From assembly GCA_052161605.1 (NCBI GenBank), contig CP197409.1: DNA of 64,000 nt. One strand, 5' to 3'. The notes below the pieces were generated by a model. It was not told the DNA's origin. It was given only the letters and a program-made list of their open reading frames with translations, and did not search any database. Below, piece after piece: positions 51,238-59,363 of this stretch. The translations under genes and the position numbers were made by a program. The DNA is from JBKCUI01 sp052161605 (GTDB taxonomy: Bacteria > Planctomycetota > Planctomycetia > Pirellulales > Pirellulaceae). Position 1 is the stretch's first letter, and the number at the start of each line of letters is the position of its first letter.

Positions 51238-51258
51238 ACTCGTTGCCTCGTCCACTAC
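51238..51258. repeat. Inverted copy of the 32-bp repeat core
   Basis: Complement of TAGTGGACGAGGCAACGAGT, 18 bases before the 3' end of the Gfo/Idh/MocA gene. Paired with the forward copies it would form a stem with GTGGACGAGG/CCTCGTCCAC arms. Similar TAGTGGACGAGG elements are, from memory, frequent between planctomycete genes. Confidence 0.7.
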
Positions 51259-51276
51259 TCAACGATTTGCGAGCCC

Positions 51277-52674
51277 TTAGCCCATGTATTCCTGGTCAGT
51301 AACAATACCAGGCTGTGGTACCGGATAGAGTCCATTAGCGAGCCGCTGTAGCGGAGCAGGTGAGTCAAAGGTCAGATTCTCAATCCCCGGTGCAAATTCG
51401 TGCGGGCAATTGAGCATGTCCTCATAGGTAATCTCCACGCCAGTGTGAGCTGCCATACGTCCCATGCTGGTTACGACCGAGGCCTGAACGCCTCGCTCGA
51501 CCTCGTTGTAAGGCTCATCGTCTCGAATTGCCGCAATGAGATGGTTCCATTCGAGTTGGTATGGGTTTGGCTCTTCAGGGGTTGGATATTGCCAAGCGAG
51601 CGACTGTTTTGACATGGTATGGTCGCTGTAGATTCGGCAGCGAGCAGGGGTGTGTGCGGCAGTCGAAATGACGCCTAGCCCCTTGGTACCGTGCGCGAAG
51701 CTGGCAAAGTCATTCTTGCAGCCAGGAATCGTTCGTCCGCTTACAAACAACTTTGTGCCGTCGGCAAAGGTGTACTCCATCGAGTAAGAGTCAAAGTTCT
51801 GGTCAACGCTGTCACCGCGATAGTGACGCCCACCGTTGGCCTGTGCCTTCACCGGCCAAGCATCCTTCATCCAGCAGCACTCGTCGATGTTGTGAATGAG
51901 GAAGTCGCTGACGGCACCGCCGCTGGCCCAAAGGAAACCGTGGAATCGATTGATCTGGTACATCAACTCGCTCATCCCTTCTGGCTTGGGACCTGTAGCC
52001 GCTGAGCCTGTAGGGCCTGCGTTTCGATAAGCTCGCATAAAGGTGATATCGCCAATCATGCCGTCCTTGATACGTCGATAAAGCTCATGGCGAGCATCGC
52101 AGTGGCGACACATAAGACCAACGCCGACTTTGAGATTCTTCTCGACTGACTTCTTTGCCAGCTCAAGCATTCTGACGCTGGTGGGGCCGTCGACGGTGAC
52201 AGGCTTTTCCATAAAGACGTTGACCCCTTTTTCAATCGCGTATTCGAACATCATGGTACGAAATGCGGGAGGGGTCGCCATGACAGCAATGTCACCTGGT
52301 CGCAAACAATCAATCGCCTTCTTGTAGCCGTCGAAGTCGACAAATTTACGTTCGTCGGGGACGTTCATCTTGTCCTTGAATTGTTGATTCAAACCGTCGA
52401 AGGCATTCTTGAGCTTGTAGTCAAAAACATCGGCCATGGCCACCAATTCGATGGGGCCATTCTCTACGCTGAGGGCATTTGCAGCAGCCCCCGATCCACG
52501 GCCACCACAGCCGATCAACGCAACTCGGATCGTGTTGTCTTCACCAGCGTGCACCATGCGGGAAAAGTTAGCGGTTGCGGTTCCTGCCGCTGCTGCGGCT
52601 ACCGTGGATGTTTTCAAGAAATTGCGGCGATCAGTTGGTTCAGCAGGGGCAGGTCTCGGTGCAGGCTTGGTCAT
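51277..52674 (-). CDS. Gfo/Idh/MocA family oxidoreductase, Tat-exported
   Basis: 465 residues. The N-terminus has a twin-arginine signal (DRRNFLKTSTVAAAAAG), then an NAD(P)-binding Rossmann motif (VALIGCGGRGSGAA) and the EKPVTVDG loop (the EKP motif) used by the family. The C-terminal domain contains RFHGFLWASGGAVSDFLIHNIDEC. Such proteins oxidise sugars or sugar derivatives; export is typical of planctomycete paralogues. It is on the same strand as the DUF1549/DUF1501 pair but separated from it by ~215 bases with 32-bp repeats. Substrate not readable. Confidence 0.92.
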   Translation of the reverse strand: MTKPAPRPAPAEPTDRRNFLKTSTVAAAAAGTATANFSRMVHAGEDNTIRVALIGCGGRGSGAAANALSVENGPIELVAMADVFDYKLKNAFDGLNQQFKDKMNVPDERKFVDFDGYKKAIDCLRPGDIAVMATPPAFRTMMFEYAIEKGVNVFMEKPVTVDGPTSVRMLELAKKSVEKNLKVGVGLMCRHCDARHELYRRIKDGMIGDITFMRAYRNAGPTGSAATGPKPEGMSELMYQINRFHGFLWASGGAVSDFLIHNIDECCWMKDAWPVKAQANGGRHYRGDSVDQNFDSYSMEYTFADGTKLFVSGRTIPGCKNDFASFAHGTKGLGVISTAAHTPARCRIYSDHTMSKQSLAWQYPTPEEPNPYQLEWNHLIAAIRDDEPYNEVERGVQASVVTSMGRMAAHTGVEITYEDMLNCPHEFAPGIENLTFDSPAPLQRLANGLYPVPQPGIVTDQEYMG

Positions 52675-52822
52675 CGTCTAACTCCAGTCGTGGAATAGGG
52701 AGGGGAAGGAAGGTCATCTGCGATTATAATCCATTTGCTGAGCCAGTGGAGTCGAATCGATTCCCGGTAGTTAAATAAACTTTCACTCAGCCTACTAAAT
52801 CATCCGAAATCTTAAGAAAAAG

Positions 52823-53761
52823 TTAGCTCCCACAACCTCCACAGCCACCCCCTCCACAGCCTCCACCACCTCCGCCACCATCTCCACCACCGCAGCCTCC
52901 TCCCGTCATAGCCCCGTCCGCGCCGGAAGCCGACGACCTGAGGTCACGCGTCATTTTCAACGTAGTGAGATCGACAAATTCGTTTCCGGAAATGCTGTTA
53001 AAACCACCTGCTGCAAAACCAATGGCGATAGGATGCAGTGCCATCAACGCAAAGTCCGAATTGGCCGTACCGGAAGGCGATCTTTCCATTTCTGATGGTC
53101 GCTCTTGCCCTCCACTTCGGACTCCTTTCTCCATCGCCAGTACTCCCCGCTTGGTCATTCGAGAGGTATAGTTCAAGACGATCGCTAAAACAATCGAGAG
53201 GATTAGGAGCAACAGAAGATAACCGACAGGTTTGCCACGAAGGATTCCGACAACCAACTTGGAAATGCCCAGGATGATTACACCACCAAACGCAACTATG
53301 CCTGGCCATACCGCTCCAAGTCTCTGACTAGCCGAGCGGAGCACCCCCATATCAATCAACTCTTCCTTGATCTTTTTGCATTCGTACTGGATCACATTCA
53401 GAATCTGCGATGGCTTTACACCTTCACCCATCTGGGCTGCACGAAGTATGGCCCTGGAGACGGGAGCTAAACGAATTCGTTCGTTGCCACCGACTGCTAC
53501 AAATTTCTTACGACTCGGTGCAGCTTGGATAAGCTTCTTGGCGGACAAGTCGACAATCGCGGTTTGGGCTACGGCTAGAGGCCCTTCGCGAAGATAGGCC
53601 AATTGCCACGGATCTAGCTGGGCAACATCAGACTGCTGATCGTCACGATTCCAAGAACTGGTCAGCATGCGGTAAACAATGGCTAGCACCGAAGCGATCG
53701 CGATCAACAAAGAAAACAGCTTGAGAAAATCAGGCCCGTCCATGTTCAGAGGATTTGTCAT
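52823..53761 (-). CDS. TIGR04222 membrane protein
   Basis: 312 residues. Residues about 10-30 and 165-205 are hydrophobic helices. The LDPWQLAYLREGPLAVAQTA segment (about 48-70) is the diagnostic TIGR04222 motif, followed by IVDLSAKKLIQ. The C-terminus is a Gly/Cys-rich tail (about residues 285-312) made of GGGCGGG-type runs. The function of TIGR04222 is unknown. A downstream start is not needed; ATG 53761 begins MTNPLNMDGP. It follows the DinB/GRDP-like pair on the same strand by 13 bases. Confidence 0.85.
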   Translation of the reverse strand: MTNPLNMDGPDFLKLFSLLIAIASVLAIVYRMLTSSWNRDDQQSDVAQLDPWQLAYLREGPLAVAQTAIVDLSAKKLIQAAPSRKKFVAVGGNERIRLAPVSRAILRAAQMGEGVKPSQILNVIQYECKKIKEELIDMGVLRSASQRLGAVWPGIVAFGGVIILGISKLVVGILRGKPVGYLLLLLILSIVLAIVLNYTSRMTKRGVLAMEKGVRSGGQERPSEMERSPSGTANSDFALMALHPIAIGFAAGGFNSISGNEFVDLTTLKMTRDLRSSASGADGAMTGGGCGGGDGGGGGGGCGGGGCGGCGS

Positions 53762-53774
53762 ATGCTGCTATCCT

Positions 53775-54356
53775 TTATGTATTGCCTTTGTTGTTTTTGT
53801 CTTTACGGCTTTTGCGTTTGAAGGGAACCTTGGACTTGAACCAGTCTTTCAACCAGTAGCTGATGCGAGGCACAAGCACATGAGTCATGGGGTTGTACCA
53901 CTGCCCTGCCCCTGCATGCGCGAAGCGAGCATCCACATCGGGCCAAATATCCGGAGGCGGAGTCCCGAACGACTCGCAATAAGAGTCTAAGGTCTTTTGG
54001 TACCAAATTCGAAATTTGTCCCCTTCTTCTTCGCCACCCGCTGTTGGTTGATGATGGATAATGAAACCAGCAATTCCCTGACACAATTCCTCGTAGTAGT
54101 TCCTAGTATACAGTAAATGCAGGTGCCACGCCGCATCGACAGCTTCTGAAGGCGTCACCGGATGTTGGCAGGTCAAAAGCAGGAATAGGAATCGGCGGTA
54201 TTCTTCAACAACCGCTAGAGCCTTATCCAAACTCCAGGCTTGCTCGCGAGCCAACCTCGCCTCAAAAGTCAGTGAGTAATGGTGAGGCGTGATATCCAGT
54301 TCTGACAGTTTGCGCCAGATCACCTCCTTTTCCGATGCGTTCCAGGCCTTGTTCAC
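53775..54356 (-). CDS. GRDP-like (glycine-rich-domain-protein-like) protein
   Basis: 193 residues starting with GTG 54356 (VNKAWNASEKEVIWRKLS). The start overlaps the stop of the DinB gene by 4 bases (GTGA). The region AWHLHLLYTRNYYEELCQG and FGTPPPDIWPDVDARF matches the PF07173-type proteins named after plant glycine-rich domain proteins. A long upstream extension of this frame is a shadow of the DinB gene. A His-rich WHLHLLYT helix suggests a metal or ligand site, but the function is unknown. The C-terminus is Lys-rich. Confidence 0.75.
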   Translation of the reverse strand: MNKAWNASEKEVIWRKLSELDITPHHYSLTFEARLAREQAWSLDKALAVVEEYRRFLFLLLTCQHPVTPSEAVDAAWHLHLLYTRNYYEELCQGIAGFIIHHQPTAGGEEEGDKFRIWYQKTLDSYCESFGTPPPDIWPDVDARFAHAGAGQWYNPMTHVLVPRISYWLKDWFKSKVPFKRKSRKDKNNKGNT

Positions 54357-54877
54357 GCGAGTCGCTTTTTGATGATTTGCATATGGTAGGTCACGTGTCC
54401 AACGAGCATAAATCCTAGGGCGCGTACCGTGACCGGATGACCTGATGCGACACCGCGCAGGTCCCATTGTGATTCCTTGAGTCGACGCATCAGCCCCACA
54501 TTCGCACTTCGCAGGCAACACAATTCGTCCACGAGCGATGCGATGGTCGGCGTAGTATAATCGCAGTTTGCCACATACGGTTCTTGGTCCATGCCGGGAA
54601 GGGATTGGTGTTCGCCACACGCGAATCGATGTAGCCGATCCGCAAATATCCGTTCGGTGTCGATCATGTGCCCGACTACTTGTTTGATTGTCCACTTGTA
54701 GGGGGAATGAACCTTGGACGCCTGCTGGTCGGTAACTTGACGAAAGAAATCTCTGACTTCCTGATTCTGCACCTCCGCTAACTCGAAAAGGTTGCCTGGC
54801 GGCACAAGCCGAATATAGGTCCAGTAAAACTCATAGGCCTCATCAGCTGCTGGGGGATCAAGGGAAATAAGGGACAT
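54353..54877 (-). CDS. DinB superfamily protein
   Basis: 174 residues from ATG 54877 (MSLISLDPPAADEAYEFYWT); ATG 54946 is an alternative that would add a hydrophobic, non-family N-terminus. The four-helix DinB/YfiT pattern is visible: WTIKQVVGHMIDTERIFADR and a C-terminal GHVTYHMQIIKKRL with the metal-ligand histidines (GHM...TER, GHVTYH). DinB-like proteins are often metal-dependent thiol transferases. It is coupled to the next gene by a GTGA overlap. Confidence 0.85.
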   Translation of the reverse strand: MSLISLDPPAADEAYEFYWTYIRLVPPGNLFELAEVQNQEVRDFFRQVTDQQASKVHSPYKWTIKQVVGHMIDTERIFADRLHRFACGEHQSLPGMDQEPYVANCDYTTPTIASLVDELCCLRSANVGLMRRLKESQWDLRGVASGHPVTVRALGFMLVGHVTYHMQIIKKRLA

Positions 54878-55105
54878 CTCAGGATCAGCTTTCGTAGTGC
54901 ATACACAAAATCCTACCAAAACGGCTATTGGAATGCCGGAATGCATAGAATACCTACATCAGATAGGTGCGCAAACCGGGATGCTACGGGACGGAACCGG
55001 TAGTTTCTGCGACGTTTCGCCAGATTACAAAGTTGCTTTACGCGAATAAGCGGATTTGATACACTTATATAGTTCTGTTCTTCCGATCACGGCGAGGTTT
55101 TAAAA

Positions 55106-55786
55106 ATGAGAAAAGTCTTTGGGACGATCTGCGTTGTTTTTTGCTCGTTGGTTTCGTTCACTGGTTGTATGAACGACCAAGTTGACGTGGTGGATTTGAA
55201 CAAGGTACTGGAAGCGGTTGCCGCAGTGCTCGAGGAATCGGACGGCGGGCGATCGTCGGAAACGGCAACAATAGAAGCTTCTGCGGAGGTGGATTCTCAG
55301 GAAATTATCCTCGCGGCGATCGATCCGGCTTCTCAAGATTCCGAAAAGGAGAAGGAATTTCTCACCAAGCTTGCCGCCAAGATGAATGAGCTGAAAGTCA
55401 TGGAAAGCCAGGTCGGCGTTTCCATGGCGGCTGGAGGAGAAATCGTCGGCTTCTTAGATCCAAACGGTAACAACATCCAAGAGGCTGGCGAGAGCACTGA
55501 GTTCAAGGTAACCATCGACGTTGAGAATAGCCGCTTGATCGCTTCCGACAACAATGGACATCATCGCCCCTACGGCTTCCGTCCCGGAGGATTTCTAATG
55601 GGATATATGCTGGGTTCGATGCTGGGACGTCAGAATAGTTTCTACGGCGGGGCTCCTCCTTCCGTAACAAAAGCTCCGATGAGCCCTCAGAACTATCACA
55701 AAACTGCCGTAAGCTCGGCTCGAACCGCACGTGCCTCGAGCGCCAGAATGACCACGGGATCCAAGGGCTTCAGTTTCGGAAAGTAG
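55106..55786 (+). CDS. Lipoprotein of unknown function
   Basis: 226 residues with a lipoprotein signal (VFCSLVSFTGC, Cys21). The mature protein has a helical acidic part (KVLEAVAAVLEESDGG, EKEFLTKLAAKMNELKVMES), a beta part (SMAAGGEIVGFLDPNGNNIQ) and a Gly/Tyr-rich tail (GGFLMGYMLGSMLGRQ). It shows no known catalytic motif. It is probably anchored in the outer or inner membrane. It reads in the same direction as the methyltransferase gene 67 bases downstream. Confidence 0.7.
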   Translation: MRKVFGTICVVFCSLVSFTGCMNDQVDVVDLNKVLEAVAAVLEESDGGRSSETATIEASAEVDSQEIILAAIDPASQDSEKEKEFLTKLAAKMNELKVMESQVGVSMAAGGEIVGFLDPNGNNIQEAGESTEFKVTIDVENSRLIASDNNGHHRPYGFRPGGFLMGYMLGSMLGRQNSFYGGAPPSVTKAPMSPQNYHKTAVSSARTARASSARMTTGSKGFSFGK

Positions 55787-55853
55787 TTCTTCCAGAAACT
55801 TGGGTAATTTTTTGGCTGACGCCATTCGACGAACATTCATGCGTTAGCTCGAC

Positions 55854-56828
55854 ATGACGATTTCTGTTCCCGATCCCGACATCGATTTGTTAAATGACGC
55901 GCCAAAACTGCTTCAGTATGTTGTTGACACTACAGGACTGACACCAGTCGAGGCGTTACGTAAATTACGGATGGAATTTGGTCGTTCGGGCTTCTTGGTC
56001 TCGGAAGAACTGCGGCGTCTCAACATACCAGCCTATGTCTGGAGCGATAATCTGTCGGATTTTTACGAGAACACAGACGCATTTCTATTCGAATCCATTT
56101 GCTGGAACCGTACTGCTACCAAAAAGAAGATGCGACTATGGATTGCTGAGTTCTTGGCTACGCAGTTTACTTCGCCTGCTCGAATCGTGGTTTTCGGTGA
56201 TGGACAAGGGTTTGATAGCTTCTATCTCGCACGCGCAGGGCACCAAGTCGATTATTTCGAGGTATCAAAGAAGTCATCGCAATTCGCAAAAAGGATGTTC
56301 GATGACTATCGAGCCCCAGTTCAAATGCTTTCGTCGATTGAACAGCTTGAACCAGCCATCTACGACGTCGTGGTGTGCCTAGATGTGTTGGAACATGTCC
56401 CCGAGCCAGCAGAGGTGGTTCGGCTATTAAGTAACACGTTACGCCCCAATGGCAAGCTGATCTTGCATGCCCCATTTTGGTACCTATCTCCCAATGTGCC
56501 GACCCATTTAGCATCCAATCGTCGCTACAGTGGAGACTTGCGGCAGCTTTTTTACCCACTGGGGTTAGTGCCGATCGACGGTGCCTTTTTCTGGAATCCA
56601 ATAGTGCTAGAAAAGGTAGGGGTGGCAAATGTGCGTGAAAAGTCGGAACTTCCTAAGGTCCGGAACAAATCGGCGATCCATCTCGGCGGAGCGCTATTAG
56701 CCGCAGCAAGATACTGGTCATGGCCACATACCGCTTTTGCGAATTTCCTCAATGCCTTAGGACGAGAATCCTGGGAGGAAATGAGAGATTTAGAATCGGC
56801 CCAACAAGAGCAACCGTTTCTCAAATAA
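55854..56828 (+). CDS. SAM-dependent methyltransferase
   Basis: 324 residues. Class I Rossmann methyltransferase: IVVFGDGQGFDSFYLARAG (SAM motif I), YFEVSKKS, VVVCLDVLEHVPEPAEVVRLL and LRPNGKLILHAPFWYL. An N-terminal ~110 residues are of unknown fold (VDTTGLTPVEALRKLRM). The substrate is unknown, and the gene is not clearly linked to the glycolipid operon beyond convergence. Its 3' end overlaps the minus-strand glycosyltransferase gene by 8 bases (56821-56828), so both transcripts run into each other. Confidence 0.85.
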   Translation: MTISVPDPDIDLLNDAPKLLQYVVDTTGLTPVEALRKLRMEFGRSGFLVSEELRRLNIPAYVWSDNLSDFYENTDAFLFESICWNRTATKKKMRLWIAEFLATQFTSPARIVVFGDGQGFDSFYLARAGHQVDYFEVSKKSSQFAKRMFDDYRAPVQMLSSIEQLEPAIYDVVVCLDVLEHVPEPAEVVRLLSNTLRPNGKLILHAPFWYLSPNVPTHLASNRRYSGDLRQLFYPLGLVPIDGAFFWNPIVLEKVGVANVREKSELPKVRNKSAIHLGGALLAAARYWSWPHTAFANFLNALGRESWEEMRDLESAQQEQPFLK

Positions 56829-58119
56829 TGCTTTCCCCTTCAGTCATTGAAGCTGGGTTTCTGAACGTCCGATACTCTCGCATTCGAACTGCACCGGACC
56901 GTTCGATGTCATACTCAATTCCACGCCAAGATATGCGACTGCAAAAATGCGCTCGAACCAAACAGACCCAATATAAAAAATGCGAACCAACGATCCCTGG
57001 GAGACACCGGATCAGAAATGCAAAATTCATTCGGATCGGTTCGTGTCCATTAATTCTCAATCGATATCTCATCCCCATCTCCACTAGCCATGATGCGAGC
57101 AGTGCAAGGCTCCAGTGAGTTGCAATGGAAATGAGATTTACTTGAACTGCTTGAAGGTTGCGGGAAATCACTGATACGCACAGCAAGAATACTGGCAAAC
57201 AAACGCTACCACAAATCAAAGACGCATGGAAAAGCACTACCGCCCAGCCCGCTCCCGAAGAACGTGCCGCAACCAATTGTCGGGTCGCCCATGGAATGAA
57301 TTGCCCAACACGCATGCTCTCTCGATTTGGCATAATGACTGTCGGCTCGAAATGAGCACGATAGCCAAACTTTTGTATCTGCTGAATGACCGCCCCATCA
57401 TCGACGAAAGATACTCTGAGCGAATCGATCAGTTGGACCTGTTCGATAGTGTTCCATCGGAGAGCCATGCTCCCTCCCCAGGTCAATCCATTCCACCAAA
57501 CTTGCACAACTGCTCCGATGTTCCAAAAATAGCGAGCCATCGTTCCTGGTTTCAAACTAACTGGTACGAACCAACGATTGCCAGCCGATACCCCAACGTT
57601 TGGATCTGCGAGCGGTTTCGTCAAATCTGAAATCCATTTTGAATGGGGATGAGCATCTCCATCAATGAATGCCCATACATCATAGGCCGATCCGAATTTC
57701 TCCAAGGCTTCAGCAATCGCGGAAGACTTAAGGCTACATGTTGTCTGTCGATTCTCCAATGACCAAGCCGTAATTCGGTCAGGAGCCTCTGCAATCCAGC
57801 GGTGAACATCTTGCCAAGCTGAATCGTCGGGGTGGTCGACAACAACAAAAATATGGTAGTTCGAGTAATCTTGGCAAAGAAGGTTTTTCAAATTATGACG
57901 CAAATCAGGATCAGAACCACGCAAGGAAAGGACAACCGCGACCTTAGGATCTGCGGTAAGCGAATCTTCATCCCTGCCTGTTTCTCGTTTCGGAAAAACT
58001 GATTTGCGAAATCGCAACACCAAAAAATAGAGGAACGCAAAGAATAACTGCAAGGATCCTACAAAGGTAACCAGACCAAACACGAGCCAGGAAACGTTCA
58101 ATAGATTCAATTCGATCAC
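56821..58119 (-). CDS. Membrane GT2 glycosyltransferase, downstream paralogue
   Basis: 432 residues. N-terminal membrane helix (VFGLVTFVGSLQLFFAFLYF), GT-A domain with SLRGSDPDLRHNLKN, FIDGDAHPHSKW (DxD-type motif) and a catalytic-like VSFVDDGAVIQQ, then two or more C-terminal membrane helices. It resembles polysaccharide/lipid-synthesising GT2 proteins. It is a close relative of the next gene upstream (58116-59363), which shares CLRGGDP/SLRGSDP and QTCSLK blocks. It starts with ATG 58119, overlapping the upstream gene by 4 bases. It ends convergently with the methyltransferase gene. Confidence 0.88.
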   Translation of the reverse strand: MIELNLLNVSWLVFGLVTFVGSLQLFFAFLYFLVLRFRKSVFPKRETGRDEDSLTADPKVAVVLSLRGSDPDLRHNLKNLLCQDYSNYHIFVVVDHPDDSAWQDVHRWIAEAPDRITAWSLENRQTTCSLKSSAIAEALEKFGSAYDVWAFIDGDAHPHSKWISDLTKPLADPNVGVSAGNRWFVPVSLKPGTMARYFWNIGAVVQVWWNGLTWGGSMALRWNTIEQVQLIDSLRVSFVDDGAVIQQIQKFGYRAHFEPTVIMPNRESMRVGQFIPWATRQLVAARSSGAGWAVVLFHASLICGSVCLPVFLLCVSVISRNLQAVQVNLISIATHWSLALLASWLVEMGMRYRLRINGHEPIRMNFAFLIRCLPGIVGSHFLYWVCLVRAHFCSRISWRGIEYDIERSGAVRMREYRTFRNPASMTEGESII

Positions 58120-59363
58120 AATGAGTTCCCATGACTCGAGGCGGGCGGGGAGGATTCGAAGGGGAGATAGCTTTGCTGCTCAATATCGAAGGGACCAAGA
58201 ACTTGGTACTCGATTCCTCGCCATTCCACTTTGCGCATTACAAGACACTGGAGCAAAGCGAGCGTATAGACCCATTGTGTCAACCAGACCGACCAACACA
58301 AACGCAAAAAATTTCCTTGCCCCTCCCATTGATGAGCCTCGCCACGTGCACGCGCCATGGCTGAAACAGGGCGTTCCATCCATGGTATCAGAGCACACAA
58401 ATACAGATGGAATAATAGCAGGAGGGCAGTCAACCAGACACTATGGCTCCAAACTCCTGTCCAAGCACTCCAAGCGACATAGCCCCAGCACAAAATCAGT
58501 AGGGCAGCCGAAGAGATCCCGTGCCCGACAACCGCCCACCACATCGGATGATACAACCTAGCGGTGAGCAATTGACGTTTAACCCAGGAATAGAAGCTCG
58601 AAACGCCGCAGTTCTCTCGATTTATCATCATCAAGCTAGGTATAAATTCCACTCGCAATCCTACCTTGCCCAGTTGTCTCTTTAGCATTGTGTCCTCGCA
58701 CAAGGACCGAGACCATTTTTCGAGTAAACCTGCTCGTTCAATTGCCTCCGTTTTGATCGCTAGAGTTCCTCCCCAAGCAATACGGTACCACGCCATCTGC
58801 ACGACTGCGGCAGCGTTCCAAACGTAACGAATCCATGCGCCATTGGTTTCCTTCTCAGGCATATACCATCGATTCCCGGTTGCTGCTCCCACGGCTGGTG
58901 ATTGGATCCCGGTCGCCAACTCTCGTAACCACGATTTGTGCGGGACGGTATCCGCGTCGATCAAGGCGATAAACTGTGTCTCAGACCGCAGGCACTTGAT
59001 AGCCGTCAGAAGACTGGAACACTTTAGACTGCAGGTTTGTATCCGATCCTTCAAATAAAGGACTCTTGCATTTTCCCATCCGTTCTCAATGTAAGGATTG
59101 AGGACGGAAACGCTGGGGTCGTTTTCATGATCCACAACGAACAAAACATCATAGTCTGGATACTCTAGATTCTTGATGCCTTCAATACAACGCTCCAAAA
59201 AGGGATCTCCACCCCGCAGGCACAAAATAACGGTCGCCGGAGGGCATTCTCTATCCTCTAGTAGTTTGCGTCGCCAACCCCACAATTTTCGTACAAATCC
59301 GAGGACAAGAATTCCCTGGACGAAAGCTGAGATTACAACGGCACCGACAAGAACTGTTAACAC
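58116..59363 (-). CDS. Membrane GT2 glycosyltransferase, upstream paralogue
   Basis: 415 residues. N-terminal helix (LVGAVVISAFVQGILVLGF), then CLRGGDPFLERCIEGIKN, LIDADTVPHKSWL (DxD), SLCEDTMLKRQ (catalytic acidic motif) and RQLLTARLYHPM, with C-terminal membrane helices. Same architecture as the following gene (56821-58119), so the pair arose by duplication. It starts with ATG 59363, 7 bases inside the acyltransferase gene, and overlaps the next by 4. The sugar donor is unknown. Confidence 0.88.
   Translation of the reverse strand: MLTVLVGAVVISAFVQGILVLGFVRKLWGWRRKLLEDRECPPATVILCLRGGDPFLERCIEGIKNLEYPDYDVLFVVDHENDPSVSVLNPYIENGWENARVLYLKDRIQTCSLKCSSLLTAIKCLRSETQFIALIDADTVPHKSWLRELATGIQSPAVGAATGNRWYMPEKETNGAWIRYVWNAAAVVQMAWYRIAWGGTLAIKTEAIERAGLLEKWSRSLCEDTMLKRQLGKVGLRVEFIPSLMMINRENCGVSSFYSWVKRQLLTARLYHPMWWAVVGHGISSAALLILCWGYVAWSAWTGVWSHSVWLTALLLLFHLYLCALIPWMERPVSAMARARGEAHQWEGQGNFLRLCWSVWLTQWVYTLALLQCLVMRKVEWRGIEYQVLGPFDIEQQSYLPFESSPPASSHGNSL

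Noticed and set aside
51119..51258. CRISPR-like array from 32-bp repeats
   Set aside because: Copies are contiguous without spacers, with no cas genes nearby.
54357..54695. Upstream extension of the GRDP-like reading frame (a 306-residue frame)
   Set aside because: It is an out-of-frame shadow of the DinB coding region. The real start is GTG 54356, coupled to the DinB stop.
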